A stretch of 42,421 nt of DNA from Bacteroidota bacterium (GTDB taxonomy: Bacteria; Bacteroidota; Rhodothermia; Rhodothermales; UBA10348). The stretch is from positions 1-42,421 of the forward strand of contig JAJCYP010000042.1 in the NCBI GenBank assembly GCA_029262855.1, given 5' to 3'. The position numbers were made by a program, and so were the translations under genes. This document shows, piece after piece, positions 1 through 7,698 of the stretch. Under the pieces are notes generated by a model, which worked only from the letters and a program-made list of their open reading frames with translations, was not told the DNA's origin and searched no databases. Position 1 is the first letter of the stretch; every line of letters starts with the position of its first letter.

Positions 1-234
1 ATAAAGCTGCGCCGCCAGGGTCTTGTTGTGACTCATGACCAGAGTCGGGCGGCCAGCCTGTTGGATGACGTTCGAGATCGTGAACGTCTTTCCCGTCCCC
101 GTCGCCCCGAGCAGCGTCTGCTGGCGGTCTCCCCGGTGCAGGCCCTCGATTAATTCGGCGATGGCCTTCGGCTGGTCCCCGGTGGGCGTGAACTCGGATT
201 CAATCTCGAAAGAGGTGGGGACGACAGGCTGCAT
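1..234 (-). CDS. uvrB: UvrABC excinuclease subunit B, N-terminal part (runs off the left edge)
   Basis: This is the first 78 codons of UvrB, the helicase-like subunit that loads onto damaged DNA with UvrA and recruits UvrC in nucleotide excision repair. The translation contains the family start [17 protein letters not shown], then [19 protein letters not shown], which is the Walker A motif, then TISNVIQQ and [11 protein letters not shown], all in the usual order and spacing. The rest of the gene lies outside the window. The start at 234 (ATG) sits just before the conserved region. An in-frame ATG at 294 would add 20 residues (beginning MRLDPTVG); neither start has a clear ribosome binding site. 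The gene is divergent from the FIST remnant at 376. The identity is certain from sequence; the exact start is inferred. Confidence 0.93.
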   Translation of the reverse strand, partial: MQPVVPTSFEIESEFTPTGDQPKAIAELIEGLHRGDRQQTLLGATGTGKTFTISNVIQQAGRPTLVMSHNKTLAAQLY

Positions 235-375
235 AGAGTCGGCTTTGCTGGTCGCCGTTTCCACGATGCTTCCGACCGTAGGATCCAGACGCATTTCGTG
301 GCTACCGGCCAAACCAATCCACTTGAGTTGAGCTTCATGATGCCGATAGTAGTGAGGTACCCTTGTCCCGAATTT

Positions 376-620
376 ATGCGCACTACTCAGACCACCTGGT
401 GGCCGGGTGAGGTCTTGCCTTGCGGAGAGGCTCACTGGATCCTCGCCTTCGGCGACCGCGACCAGATTACCCAGGCGTATCCGGCCATCAAGGCCGCCTA
501 TCCCGACGCGGTCATCGTATCCAGCTCTACTTCCGGCGAGATCTACGGCACTGAGGTATCGGATAACCGGAACTGCACAATCAGACCATGACCATTACTA
601 CTCTTCGTGAAGCAGCCTGA
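376..620 (+). pseudogene. FIST-domain sensor protein remnant with a large internal deletion
   Basis: FIST proteins are soluble sensors of roughly 380 residues (FIST_N plus FIST_C) encoded next to signalling proteins. Here the reading frame from ATG 376 gives a normal FIST_N start ([12 protein letters not shown], then [34 protein letters not shown]). It then breaks near 564-570. From there a different frame reads [15 protein letters not shown] and stops at TGA 618-620, which is the conserved tail of FIST_C. The two ends of one gene are therefore present and some 250-300 middle codons are gone, with a frame change at the joint; read straight through, the first frame stops at 591. The tail stop is followed after one base by the kinase ATG at 622, the normal junction of an intact pair. 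The deletion is seen directly; whether it is real or an assembly collapse is open. Confidence 0.75.
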
Positions 621-621
621 T

Positions 622-2160
622 ATGCACCGCCTCCTGCGTCGACAGATCCGCAAATACCTCGGGGAGGAGGTGCCTCGGGACCCTGCCCTTTCCGAATTCC
701 TGAGCGCTGTTGATGCCGCGTACGAGCAGTACGACGGGGACCGGAAGATTCTCGAGCGCTCAATGGATCTGAGCTCGGAAGAACTCTATGAGGCCAACGA
801 GCGCCTGCAGGATGAGATGAAAAACCAGGAGTTGGTGCTGTCCCAACTTCGGAATTCGATGCGGTCGCTGCGGAGTGATGAGGATACTTCGGGAGCCGAT
901 GCCCTGTCAGTAAGCCGGCTTCTCCAGGAGCAGATTGGCCTGCGAAACGAGGCGGAGGATGTGCTGCGTCTCGCCAAGGAGGCCGCCGAGGCGGCAAGCC
1001 GTGCAAAGAGTGAGTTTCTGGCCAACATGAGCCACGAGATTCGTACGCCCATGAACGCAGTCATCGGGATGACTGGGCTCTTGGAAGAGACGGATCTGAC
1101 GCCGGAGCAACATGAGATGGTGGAAACCATCCAGTCCGGCGGCGGGGCCCTCCTTTCACTCATAAACGACATTCTTGATCTCTCGAAGATTGAGGCCGGC
1201 AAGCTCAGCCTTGAGTCGACCCGCTTCAATCTGAAGTCGTGCATCACGTCGTCCCTTGATGTCTTCCGGCCGCTTCTGAATGGCGATTCGGTCCGGTTGG
1301 TCATGAACTATCACGATAGCGCGCCCGCGTGGGTGCTCTCCGATGAGACCCGAATCCGTCAGGTCCTGTTCAATCTCGTTGGCAACGCCGTCAAGTTTAC
1401 AACCTCGGGAGAGATCGTGGTGTCGGTATCGTCTCACAGGCGGGACGGACAGGTAGGGTATCACACCTCGGTGAGGGACACCGGAATCGGCATTGAGCCG
1501 GACATGCTCCGAACGATCTTCCAGCCCTTCTCGCAGGTCGAAGACGGGTATACCAGAAGTTCGGGGGGTACGGGACTGGGACTGGCTATAAGCAAACGAC
1601 TCGTGGAGGCCCTGGGTGGTGAGATCTGGGTAGAAAGCACGGTTGGAACTGGAAGCACCTTCCACTTCACGTTTGTCGTTCCGGAGACGGACCAGACGCC
1701 CGAGTCGATCGTCCCAGCGCTGGCTCCGGACAGACCAGCCCGGCCGATCGTCAATGACATTCGAGTCCTGGTGGTCGAGGATAATCCGACCAACCAGAAG
1801 GTGGTATGCCGGCTGCTGGAGCGCGCAGGAGTTGTGGCCGATGTCGTCGAGAATGGCGCTCAGGCCGTGGAGATGGCCAAGACCGAATACTACGAACTCA
1901 TCTTTATGGACGTTCAGATGCCGGTGATGAACGGGCTGGATGCAACGCGGGCCATTCGTGGGCTTGATATCCGACAGCCGCATATCATCGCGCTGACCGC
2001 CAATGCCATGGCTGAGGACCGTATTCGGTGCCGGGACGCCGGGATGGACGAGTACATGAGCAAGCCGATCGTGCTAACGGACCTCAAGAATGCGCTCGCC
2101 AACTACCAGAGTCTGCGGCGGTCGCGACGCAACTCGCTCGGGCAGGCCGAGTGGAGTTAG
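622..2160 (+). CDS. Hybrid sensor histidine kinase of the FIST-associated type
   Basis: This 512-residue cytoplasmic hybrid kinase autophosphorylates on histidine and passes the phosphate to its own receiver. Domains in order: an N-terminal region predicted to be helical (about 1-90; [19 protein letters not shown]) like that of kinases encoded beside FIST genes, a coiled stretch to 130, HisKA with the H-box SHEIRTP (His138), HATPase with NAVKF, DTGIGI and [11 protein letters not shown], and a C-terminal receiver with VLVVEDN, phospho-acceptor Asp430 in FMDVQMP, and the late Lys in SKP. No membrane segment is visible. The ATG at 622 is chosen because it follows the FIST tail stop (TGA 618-620) by one base, implying translational coupling; a GTG at 607 would extend into the FIST tail. 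All catalytic motifs look intact although its probable sensor partner is deleted. Confidence 0.92.
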   Translation: MHRLLRRQIRKYLGEEVPRDPALSEFLSAVDAAYEQYDGDRKILERSMDLSSEELYEANERLQDEMKNQELVLSQLRNSMRSLRSDEDTSGADALSVSRLLQEQIGLRNEAEDVLRLAKEAAEAASRAKSEFLANMSHEIRTPMNAVIGMTGLLEETDLTPEQHEMVETIQSGGGALLSLINDILDLSKIEAGKLSLESTRFNLKSCITSSLDVFRPLLNGDSVRLVMNYHDSAPAWVLSDETRIRQVLFNLVGNAVKFTTSGEIVVSVSSHRRDGQVGYHTSVRDTGIGIEPDMLRTIFQPFSQVEDGYTRSSGGTGLGLAISKRLVEALGGEIWVESTVGTGSTFHFTFVVPETDQTPESIVPALAPDRPARPIVNDIRVLVVEDNPTNQKVVCRLLERAGVVADVVENGAQAVEMAKTEYYELIFMDVQMPVMNGLDATRAIRGLDIRQPHIIALTANAMAEDRIRCRDAGMDEYMSKPIVLTDLKNALANYQSLRRSRRNSLGQAEWS

Positions 2161-2211
2161 AAACCTACCCTTGCCGGCGGCATCCAACGGGGCCCTAACC
2201 GACCCCTGCGC

Positions 2212-3399
2212 ATGTCCCGCTCTCTCCTGTCTGTCGTCGCCCTCTTCCTGATCGCTGGATGCGCCGCAACCGACGCGCCGCAGACTGTAGCGTCGAGGGG
2301 GGAGTCCCAGCCGGCCCCGTGGATTCTCCCGCCGGATCTGGCAGCCGTCCCAGAGAAGCTGGACGGGATGACCATCGAAGAGTATGAGCCGGTCTCAACC
2401 CTCCGGGTGCCGGGGTTTGGCGTGCCGTCCTCGAAATATCCGTTCGTCGATGTCCACGGGCACTGGTTCCGCGCCGCCGGATTCTCCGCTGGCCAGGTAG
2501 ACACGTTGGTCGCCCAGTTTGATTCGCTCAATTTGGCCGTAAGCGTCAACCTGAGCGGTGGAGCGGGCGACCGACTTCATCGGGCCATTGAGAACACGGA
2601 GGGTCGCCATCCGTCGCGTTTCGTCACGTTCGCGAACGTCAATTTCGACAGCGTTGGCGCGCCAGGGTGGACGGAACGGGCCGTTGCCCAGTTGGAGTCA
2701 GACTTCAACGCAGGGGCTCGCGGGCTGAAGATCTACAAGAATCTCGGCATGGACGTGCGCGACATGTCCGGAAACCGGGTGGCTGTGGATGATTCTCGAT
2801 TGGATCCGATCTGGGCCCTGTGCGGCGAACGCGGGAGGCCGGTGCTGATCCACACAGCGGATCCGGCCATGTTCTGGCAGCCACGAAACAAGCACAACGA
2901 GCGCTGGCTGGAACTGAAACTGCGCTCGCAGCGCTACCGGCCTGCCGACCAATTCCCCCCGTTCGATACAATCATCGGCGAACAGCACGCTCTTTTTTCC
3001 AACCATCCCGGCACCACATTCATCGCGGCACATCTGGGTTGGTTGGGAAGCGACCTTGATCAGCTCGGCGAATTGCTCGACGCCAACCCGAATGTGTACA
3101 CGGAAATCGGAGCGGTGGTGCAGGAACTTGGCCGCCAGCCACGCTATGCGGCCTCCTGGCTGACCAGGTACAAGGATCGGGTTCTGTTCGGGAAGGATTT
3201 CTACAACCCGGTGGAATTCCACACCTACTTCCGGGTGCTCGAGACGGACCACGAGTACTTCCCATACTACCGGAAGTACCACGCATTTTGGCGACTCTAC
3301 GGCCTCGCCCTACCGGACGATGTGCTCCGGGCGATCTACTATGGGAACGCCCTCCGGATCATTCCCGGACTGGACCGCAGCCTGTTTCCTTCGGCCTAA
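2212..3399 (+). CDS. Amidohydrolase-family (Amidohydro_2-like) lipoprotein
   Basis: A 395-residue metal-dependent hydrolase of the TIM-barrel amidohydrolase group, exported as a lipoprotein. The N-terminus is a lipoprotein signal with lipobox LIAGC (Cys17). Candidate metal ligands follow family order: the HxH pair in DVHGHWF (His82, His84), Lys173 in GLKIYKN, His214 in LIHT, His274 in AAHLGW and Asp329 in FGKDF. The substrate cannot be read from sequence. Its stop codon overlaps that of the convergent TonB receptor by 3-4 bases. It lies 51 bp behind the kinase gene on the same strand, with no clear promoter between them. The family call is firm and the reaction unknown. Confidence 0.85.
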   Translation: MSRSLLSVVALFLIAGCAATDAPQTVASRGESQPAPWILPPDLAAVPEKLDGMTIEEYEPVSTLRVPGFGVPSSKYPFVDVHGHWFRAAGFSAGQVDTLVAQFDSLNLAVSVNLSGGAGDRLHRAIENTEGRHPSRFVTFANVNFDSVGAPGWTERAVAQLESDFNAGARGLKIYKNLGMDVRDMSGNRVAVDDSRLDPIWALCGERGRPVLIHTADPAMFWQPRNKHNERWLELKLRSQRYRPADQFPPFDTIIGEQHALFSNHPGTTFIAAHLGWLGSDLDQLGELLDANPNVYTEIGAVVQELGRQPRYAASWLTRYKDRVLFGKDFYNPVEFHTYFRVLETDHEYFPYYRKYHAFWRLYGLALPDDVLRAIYYGNALRIIPGLDRSLFPSA

Positions 3400-5657
3400 C
3401 GGAGTTCCAGCTTCATCCCGACCGACGGGACCACGGGCAGCTGGTCGACGCGCTTGAACGTGAAGAGGTCGAAGTAGAAGAGGTTGTCGCGGTTGAAGAC
3501 GTTGATGGCGCCGGCTCGCAGCGTTCCGACATAGCGACCCCGTTCTATTTTGCGCTGGATGAATACGTCCACCCTGGCGTAGGTCGGCTGGCGCGCGCTG
3601 TTTCGCTCCGCATACAGGATCCGATCGATTCCGGCTTCAGTGGTCACATCCACGTCCGGCGTGAACAGGTACCATTCGTCGAAGCCGGCCGATGGTGTGA
3701 AGGGGAGACCGCTCCCGTACTGCCCCTGGACCGTCAAGCTGACTTCCCCCTTCGACACCGCAAGCGCACCCTGCACGTAGTGACGCCGGTCATGACCCGG
3801 CGTGTAGCTTCCTGATGCGGTCTCGTACTCTACCTTGCCAAGCGAGTAGCTGACCCTCCCGCTGAGCATGGTCTCCTCAATGAACTCGCGCTCATTCAAC
3901 TCCAGGCGAATGTCGGCTCCGTAGGCCTGGCCGTCGGCAGACTCCAGACGAGTCGTAAAGCGGGGAAAGGGGCTGAAAATCGGGACCTGGAGGGAGCTGT
4001 AGTCCTTGTAGTAGCCCTCGATGGCGAGCCGAAAACCGGGAAACGATCCCGACCAGCCCAGAATCGCATGCATCGCCGCAGGCAACTCCGAGCCCGCCTT
4101 TACGGGGGTCCACGCCGTGAATACGTTGCCTATGTCGCGCTCGTCGTTCAGACCGACAATGGCCTGATGGAACAACCCCCAGGATGCTGAGACCGAATGG
4201 TTGCCCGTCACGCTCCACTTCGCTCGAATCCTCGGCTCGATAACCGTCTCGCCGATTTCCGGCACGTTGTAGATGCGAACGCCCGGGTCCAGATCGAGCT
4301 TCTGACTGCGAATGCCGAGTCCCAGATAGGCAGCCGCCTCCGAGACCGTGTGGTGCTGCTGGTTGGGCACCGCTTCGAACTGCCCGGTGAGATTGAATCG
4401 GGTCTGGGTCGACCGGTACAGCCCGCCCATCTGGATCTCGGAAGACCCGAGAAACCAGATGATGTCCAGCTTGCCTTCCATGCTCTCTATGGTTGACTCC
4501 CTTTCCGGGTTTCCCGCGGGGCCGAAGTCCTGATCCGAGCCTGAGTAGCCGCCCGTAAGCGTCATCTTCGCGGGCAATCGGCCCGGGAGAATCTGATAGC
4601 GCGCCCCAATGGTGCGATTGGTCCATGCAATGCGACTCGAATCCGTATCCGCGGTCGAGACCGCATCGCCAAGGAAGGTCTTCTGGGTAGCGGAGAGATC
4701 ACCACGATCAAATGTGCTCAGTCCTGTGATCGACAGGCTCTGGCGGTTGCCGATCAAGGCGTGGATCTTCCCAAAGGCGTCTCCAAAACCATAGGCCATT
4801 CGCTGCCCAAATACCTCCGGAGTCAACTCCTCAACGAGTGATCGACGGCCCGACAACAGAAAAGACACCCGGCCGGGGACGATGGGCCCCTCCACGCGCA
4901 GACCGCTGAGGAATGGAGCCAGCGCCACGGCGCCGGCGATGTTCTGCTTGTTACCATTTCGAGCCGTGACGTCCATCACCGAGGACATCCGCTCCCCGTA
5001 CGCCGCGCCGTAGCCCCCTGTGTACAGATCCACCCCGTCTATGATTTCCTCAGGAAAGGCGGAGAAGAACGACAACACGTGGAGTGGAGCATAGACGGGG
5101 ATTCCGTCCAACAGCACCTGATTCTGATCGGGTGCACCCCCGCGAATGTGAAACTGCCCACCACGGTCTCCAGGGAGCACGACGCCCGGCACCGTCTGCA
5201 AATAGGCGGCAAGGTCTCCGGACACGCCCGGGATCGGCACTCGGTCGACATCCGCTGGACGGATGGTCTCGAGACCTGCGGCCACCGCGGTGATTCCTGA
5301 CTCCGCCTCTGCAATCACGAGCGCCTCTCCAAGCACGCCCTCGGCCTCCTCCAGGGTCACCGAAATGCTTCGGACTTGACCTGCCCGCAACGCGACCTGC
5401 TCTTCGTGCGTCTCGTACCCGACGAACGACACCCGCAGGCCATACTCTCCGGCGGCCACTCGCGTAAACGCGAAGAAGCCGTCACCATCGGTGGCCTGTC
5501 CAAAGACCTGTCCGGATGCCGAGGTGAGAACGACTGTCGCTCCCTGCAGCGCCGTCTCGGACGAGCCGTCTGTCACAAAGCCGCGCAGACCGGAATTCTG
5601 GGCAAGGGCCGGCAGCGTTGTTAAGGCCAGACAGAGGCAGGCGAATAATAGGCGCAT
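3396..5657 (-). CDS. TonB-dependent outer-membrane receptor
   Basis: A 753-residue outer-membrane active transporter driven by TonB-ExbBD. The start at 5657 gives a clean Sec signal (MRLLFACLCLALTTLPALAQ), so the in-frame codons up to 5702 are probably not used. After the signal comes a carboxypeptidase-regulatory-like beta-sandwich (about 24-100; GLRGFVTDGSSETALQGATV), then the plug (about 125-235; LQTVPGVVLPGDRGGQFHIRGG, LLDGIPVY, YGAAYGERMSSVMDV), then a long beta-barrel ending in an aromatic-poor LELR tail. No partner SusD lipoprotein is adjacent, so a siderophore, cofactor or peptide ligand is as likely as a glycan; the substrate is unknown. It is downstream of hisIE on the same strand with a 111-bp gap, so it may have its own promoter. 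Confidence 0.92.
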   Translation of the reverse strand: MRLLFACLCLALTTLPALAQNSGLRGFVTDGSSETALQGATVVLTSASGQVFGQATDGDGFFAFTRVAAGEYGLRVSFVGYETHEEQVALRAGQVRSISVTLEEAEGVLGEALVIAEAESGITAVAAGLETIRPADVDRVPIPGVSGDLAAYLQTVPGVVLPGDRGGQFHIRGGAPDQNQVLLDGIPVYAPLHVLSFFSAFPEEIIDGVDLYTGGYGAAYGERMSSVMDVTARNGNKQNIAGAVALAPFLSGLRVEGPIVPGRVSFLLSGRRSLVEELTPEVFGQRMAYGFGDAFGKIHALIGNRQSLSITGLSTFDRGDLSATQKTFLGDAVSTADTDSSRIAWTNRTIGARYQILPGRLPAKMTLTGGYSGSDQDFGPAGNPERESTIESMEGKLDIIWFLGSSEIQMGGLYRSTQTRFNLTGQFEAVPNQQHHTVSEAAAYLGLGIRSQKLDLDPGVRIYNVPEIGETVIEPRIRAKWSVTGNHSVSASWGLFHQAIVGLNDERDIGNVFTAWTPVKAGSELPAAMHAILGWSGSFPGFRLAIEGYYKDYSSLQVPIFSPFPRFTTRLESADGQAYGADIRLELNEREFIEETMLSGRVSYSLGKVEYETASGSYTPGHDRRHYVQGALAVSKGEVSLTVQGQYGSGLPFTPSAGFDEWYLFTPDVDVTTEAGIDRILYAERNSARQPTYARVDVFIQRKIERGRYVGTLRAGAINVFNRDNLFYFDLFTFKRVDQLPVVPSVGMKLELR

Positions 5658-5768
5658 GAGACGGGGGATGTTCGCGGGAATGTAGCGGGAACGTGCCCTC
5701 ATGCGCCCGGCCCGCCCATGAATAGTGTCTCGGCCCCTCCGGCTGGAATCAAACGAAGGCCAAGTGGA

Positions 5769-6371
5769 TCAGCTACGCTCGTGACGCTCTCGCAACCGCT
5801 CTCCCACATCGTCCAGTGTGAGCCCGCGGGACTTCAGCAGCACCAGGAGATGGTACACCAGATCCGAGGCCTCATCCACCAGGTGCTCGTCGTCCTCAGC
5901 CAGCGCCGCGATGACCGTTTCGACGGCTTCCTCGCCCACTTTCTGACCCGGCCCCGCGGGTCCCTTGGCCAGGAGGCGGGCCGTATAGGAGGATGATTCC
6001 GGGGCTTCGGCCCGCTCCTCGATGATGTTGGTCAAGTCGCCCAGGAAGCCGGCGCCTGTGGCCGAACGCGGCTCGCCCCAACACGTGGTCGCCCCCGTGT
6101 GACAGGTCGGGCCTTCGGGCCTTGCTCGAACGAGAATGGCGTCCCCGTCGCAGTCGGCGGCCATATCTACGAGGTGGAGGTGGTTGCCGCTCGACTCTCC
6201 CTTTATCCAGATCCTGTTTCGGGACCGACTGAAGAACGTCACTTTCCCCGAGGAACGCGTGAGGTTCAAGGCCTCTTGGTTCATGTACCCCAGCATCAGC
6301 ACGGCACCAGTCCGTGAGTCCTGAATTATCGCCGGGGCGAGCCCAGTCTGGGTATCGAAGACTACGTTCAT
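5769..6371 (-). CDS. hisI: Bifunctional phosphoribosyl-AMP cyclohydrolase / phosphoribosyl-ATP pyrophosphatase
   Basis: This fused HisIE protein (200 residues) carries out the second and third steps of histidine biosynthesis: removal of pyrophosphate from PR-ATP and ring opening of PR-AMP. HisI domain, about 1-105: [16 protein letters not shown], the metal site DCDGD (Asp73, Asp75, Asp77) and zinc cysteines Cys74, Cys90 and Cys97 with the family spacing. HisE domain, about 110-200: LARLLAKG-like motif [10 protein letters not shown], then [13 protein letters not shown] and the [10 protein letters not shown] helix. Its ATG overlaps the hisF stop as ATGA, so translation is coupled to hisF. Only these two his genes are in the window. 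Confidence 0.97.
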   Translation of the reverse strand: MNVVFDTQTGLAPAIIQDSRTGAVLMLGYMNQEALNLTRSSGKVTFFSRSRNRIWIKGESSGNHLHLVDMAADCDGDAILVRARPEGPTCHTGATTCWGEPRSATGAGFLGDLTNIIEERAEAPESSSYTARLLAKGPAGPGQKVGEEAVETVIAALAEDDEHLVDEASDLVYHLLVLLKSRGLTLDDVGERLRERHERS

Positions 6372-7141
6372 GTCGTCAGCGTGGGTGCCAGTCGAATGGA
6401 AATGCCAGACTCTGCCAGGTAGTGTTTCAATTCGGGCACGGGGATTTCGCCGAAATGGAATACCGAGGCGGCAAGGGCCGCATCGGCCGATCCGCTCACA
6501 AACACCTCCAGGAAGTGTTCAGGCTTTCCGGCCCCGCCCGAGGCGATGACGGGGACCGGGACTCGCTCGGAGATTTCCCGGGTGATGTCACAGGCAAACC
6601 CGTCCTTGGTCCCGTCATGATCCATTGAGGTCAGCAAGATTTCGCCAACACCGCGATTGACGGCTTCCGAAACCCATTCCCGTGTCTGAAGTGTCGTAGG
6701 CGTCCGCCCTCCGTGGGTATGGACAACCGAACGCTGACCGACCTCACGCGTGTCGACGGCAAGGACGATGCACTGGGATCCAAAGGCCGCCACCAATCTG
6801 TCGATGAGCGCCGGATCCCGTACGGCCGCCGAATTGACGGATACCTTGTCGGCGCCCGCGTTCAGGAGCGTTTCGACATGAGCCACGGCGCTGATGCCTC
6901 CGCCGACGGTAAAGGGAATGTTGATCGCGGCCGCGATCTCGCCCACCAGTTCGGCGAAGGTCTCGCGCTTCTCGACGGTTGCCGTGATGTCCAGAAACAC
7001 GAGTTCGTCAGCCAGCTCATTCGTGTAGCGCACGGCCAGTTCGACCGGGTCTCCGGCATCGCGCAGCCCGACGAAATTGACGCCCTTCACGGTGCGTCCG
7101 TCCCGGATATCCAGGCAGGGTATGATTCGCTTGGTGAGCAC
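6368..7141 (-). CDS. hisF: Imidazole glycerol phosphate synthase, cyclase subunit
   Basis: HisF (257 residues) is the (beta/alpha)8-barrel cyclase that, with the glutaminase HisH, converts PRFAR and ammonia into imidazole glycerol phosphate and AICAR. The catalytic acids are present: Asp11 in CLDIRDG and Asp130 in VLAVDTR. Phosphate-binding loops VGGGIS and [11 protein letters not shown] are also intact. The start is a GTG at 7139-7141. It sits 42 bp after the stop of the SnoaL-like gene and overlaps hisIE by 4 bases. hisH is not in the window. Confidence 0.97.
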   Translation of the reverse strand: MLTKRIIPCLDIRDGRTVKGVNFVGLRDAGDPVELAVRYTNELADELVFLDITATVEKRETFAELVGEIAAAINIPFTVGGGISAVAHVETLLNAGADKVSVNSAAVRDPALIDRLVAAFGSQCIVLAVDTREVGQRSVVHTHGGRTPTTLQTREWVSEAVNRGVGEILLTSMDHDGTKDGFACDITREISERVPVPVIASGGAGKPEHFLEVFVSGSADAALAASVFHFGEIPVPELKHYLAESGISIRLAPTLTT

Positions 7142-7183
7142 GGCGCGCCGTACCGACTTCTCGGCGAAGTCGTTCCCCTTGGG

Positions 7184-7660
7184 TCAGTGGTTTTCGTGCT
7201 CCATGATGAGCGCCACAAACGGCCGGGCGAGTTCGTTGGGGACTGGAATGGTGAGGTGATACTGGGTAATGAGCCATTTGTCGCCGGACTTGATCAGCAC
7301 ACCCGTGCCCCGGGTGAGGCCCAGATTCTCGTTGTCGAGCAACTCATCGAACCACGCAACGTCCTCATTGGGAGAGAAGTCGATGTGTCGCTCCAGCGAG
7401 TGATAGGTCCACGCAGTGCCTGTCGCGAACCGGCCCTTTGTGTAGTCCTTGAAAATATCCAGGGGCCATCGCTCCGAGGCATCGGTGCCCAAAAACACCG
7501 CATTGTCGGCATAGAGCCCGAAGTAGCCCTCGAAATCGCCCTCTGATGCCTTCAGATGAAGCGCGTCCAGCACAGCGGACACATCATCTTCGGCACTCTG
7601 CGCCTGAGCATCGGTGAGTGGGATGGCGAGTACAGCGAGGAGGAGCAGGGAGCGTTTCAT
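7184..7660 (-). CDS. Secreted SnoaL/NTF2-like protein
   Basis: A 158-residue protein with a Sec signal (MKRSLLLLAVLAIPLTDAQA) followed by an NTF2-like cone fold pattern: a leading helix (EDDVSAVLDALHLKASEGD), FEGYFGLYADNAVFLGTDASE, and C-terminal strands ending LIKSGDKWLITQYHLTIPVP. This is the SnoaL/DUF4440 type, which includes small isomerases, ligand-binding proteins and proteins of unknown role; no catalytic set can be assigned. The start at 7660 is chosen for the signal peptide; a longer in-frame reading up to 8080 runs antisense to the oxidoreductase gene and is rejected. It is upstream of hisF on the same strand and divergent from the oxidoreductase, only 38 bp away. Confidence 0.85.
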   Translation of the reverse strand: MKRSLLLLAVLAIPLTDAQAQSAEDDVSAVLDALHLKASEGDFEGYFGLYADNAVFLGTDASERWPLDIFKDYTKGRFATGTAWTYHSLERHIDFSPNEDVAWFDELLDNENLGLTRGTGVLIKSGDKWLITQYHLTIPVPNELARPFVALIMEHENH

Positions 7661-7698
7661 GGGTACACCCGGTTTGTTTGGCGTGTGTATGTTAATGC

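Noticed and set aside
235-294. Longer uvrB start at 294
   Set aside because: The extra 20 residues precede the conserved family start and there is no ribosome binding site; kept only as an alternative.
5658-5702. Longer TonB receptor start at 5702
   Set aside because: It would place 15 charged residues before an otherwise clean signal peptide beginning at 5657.
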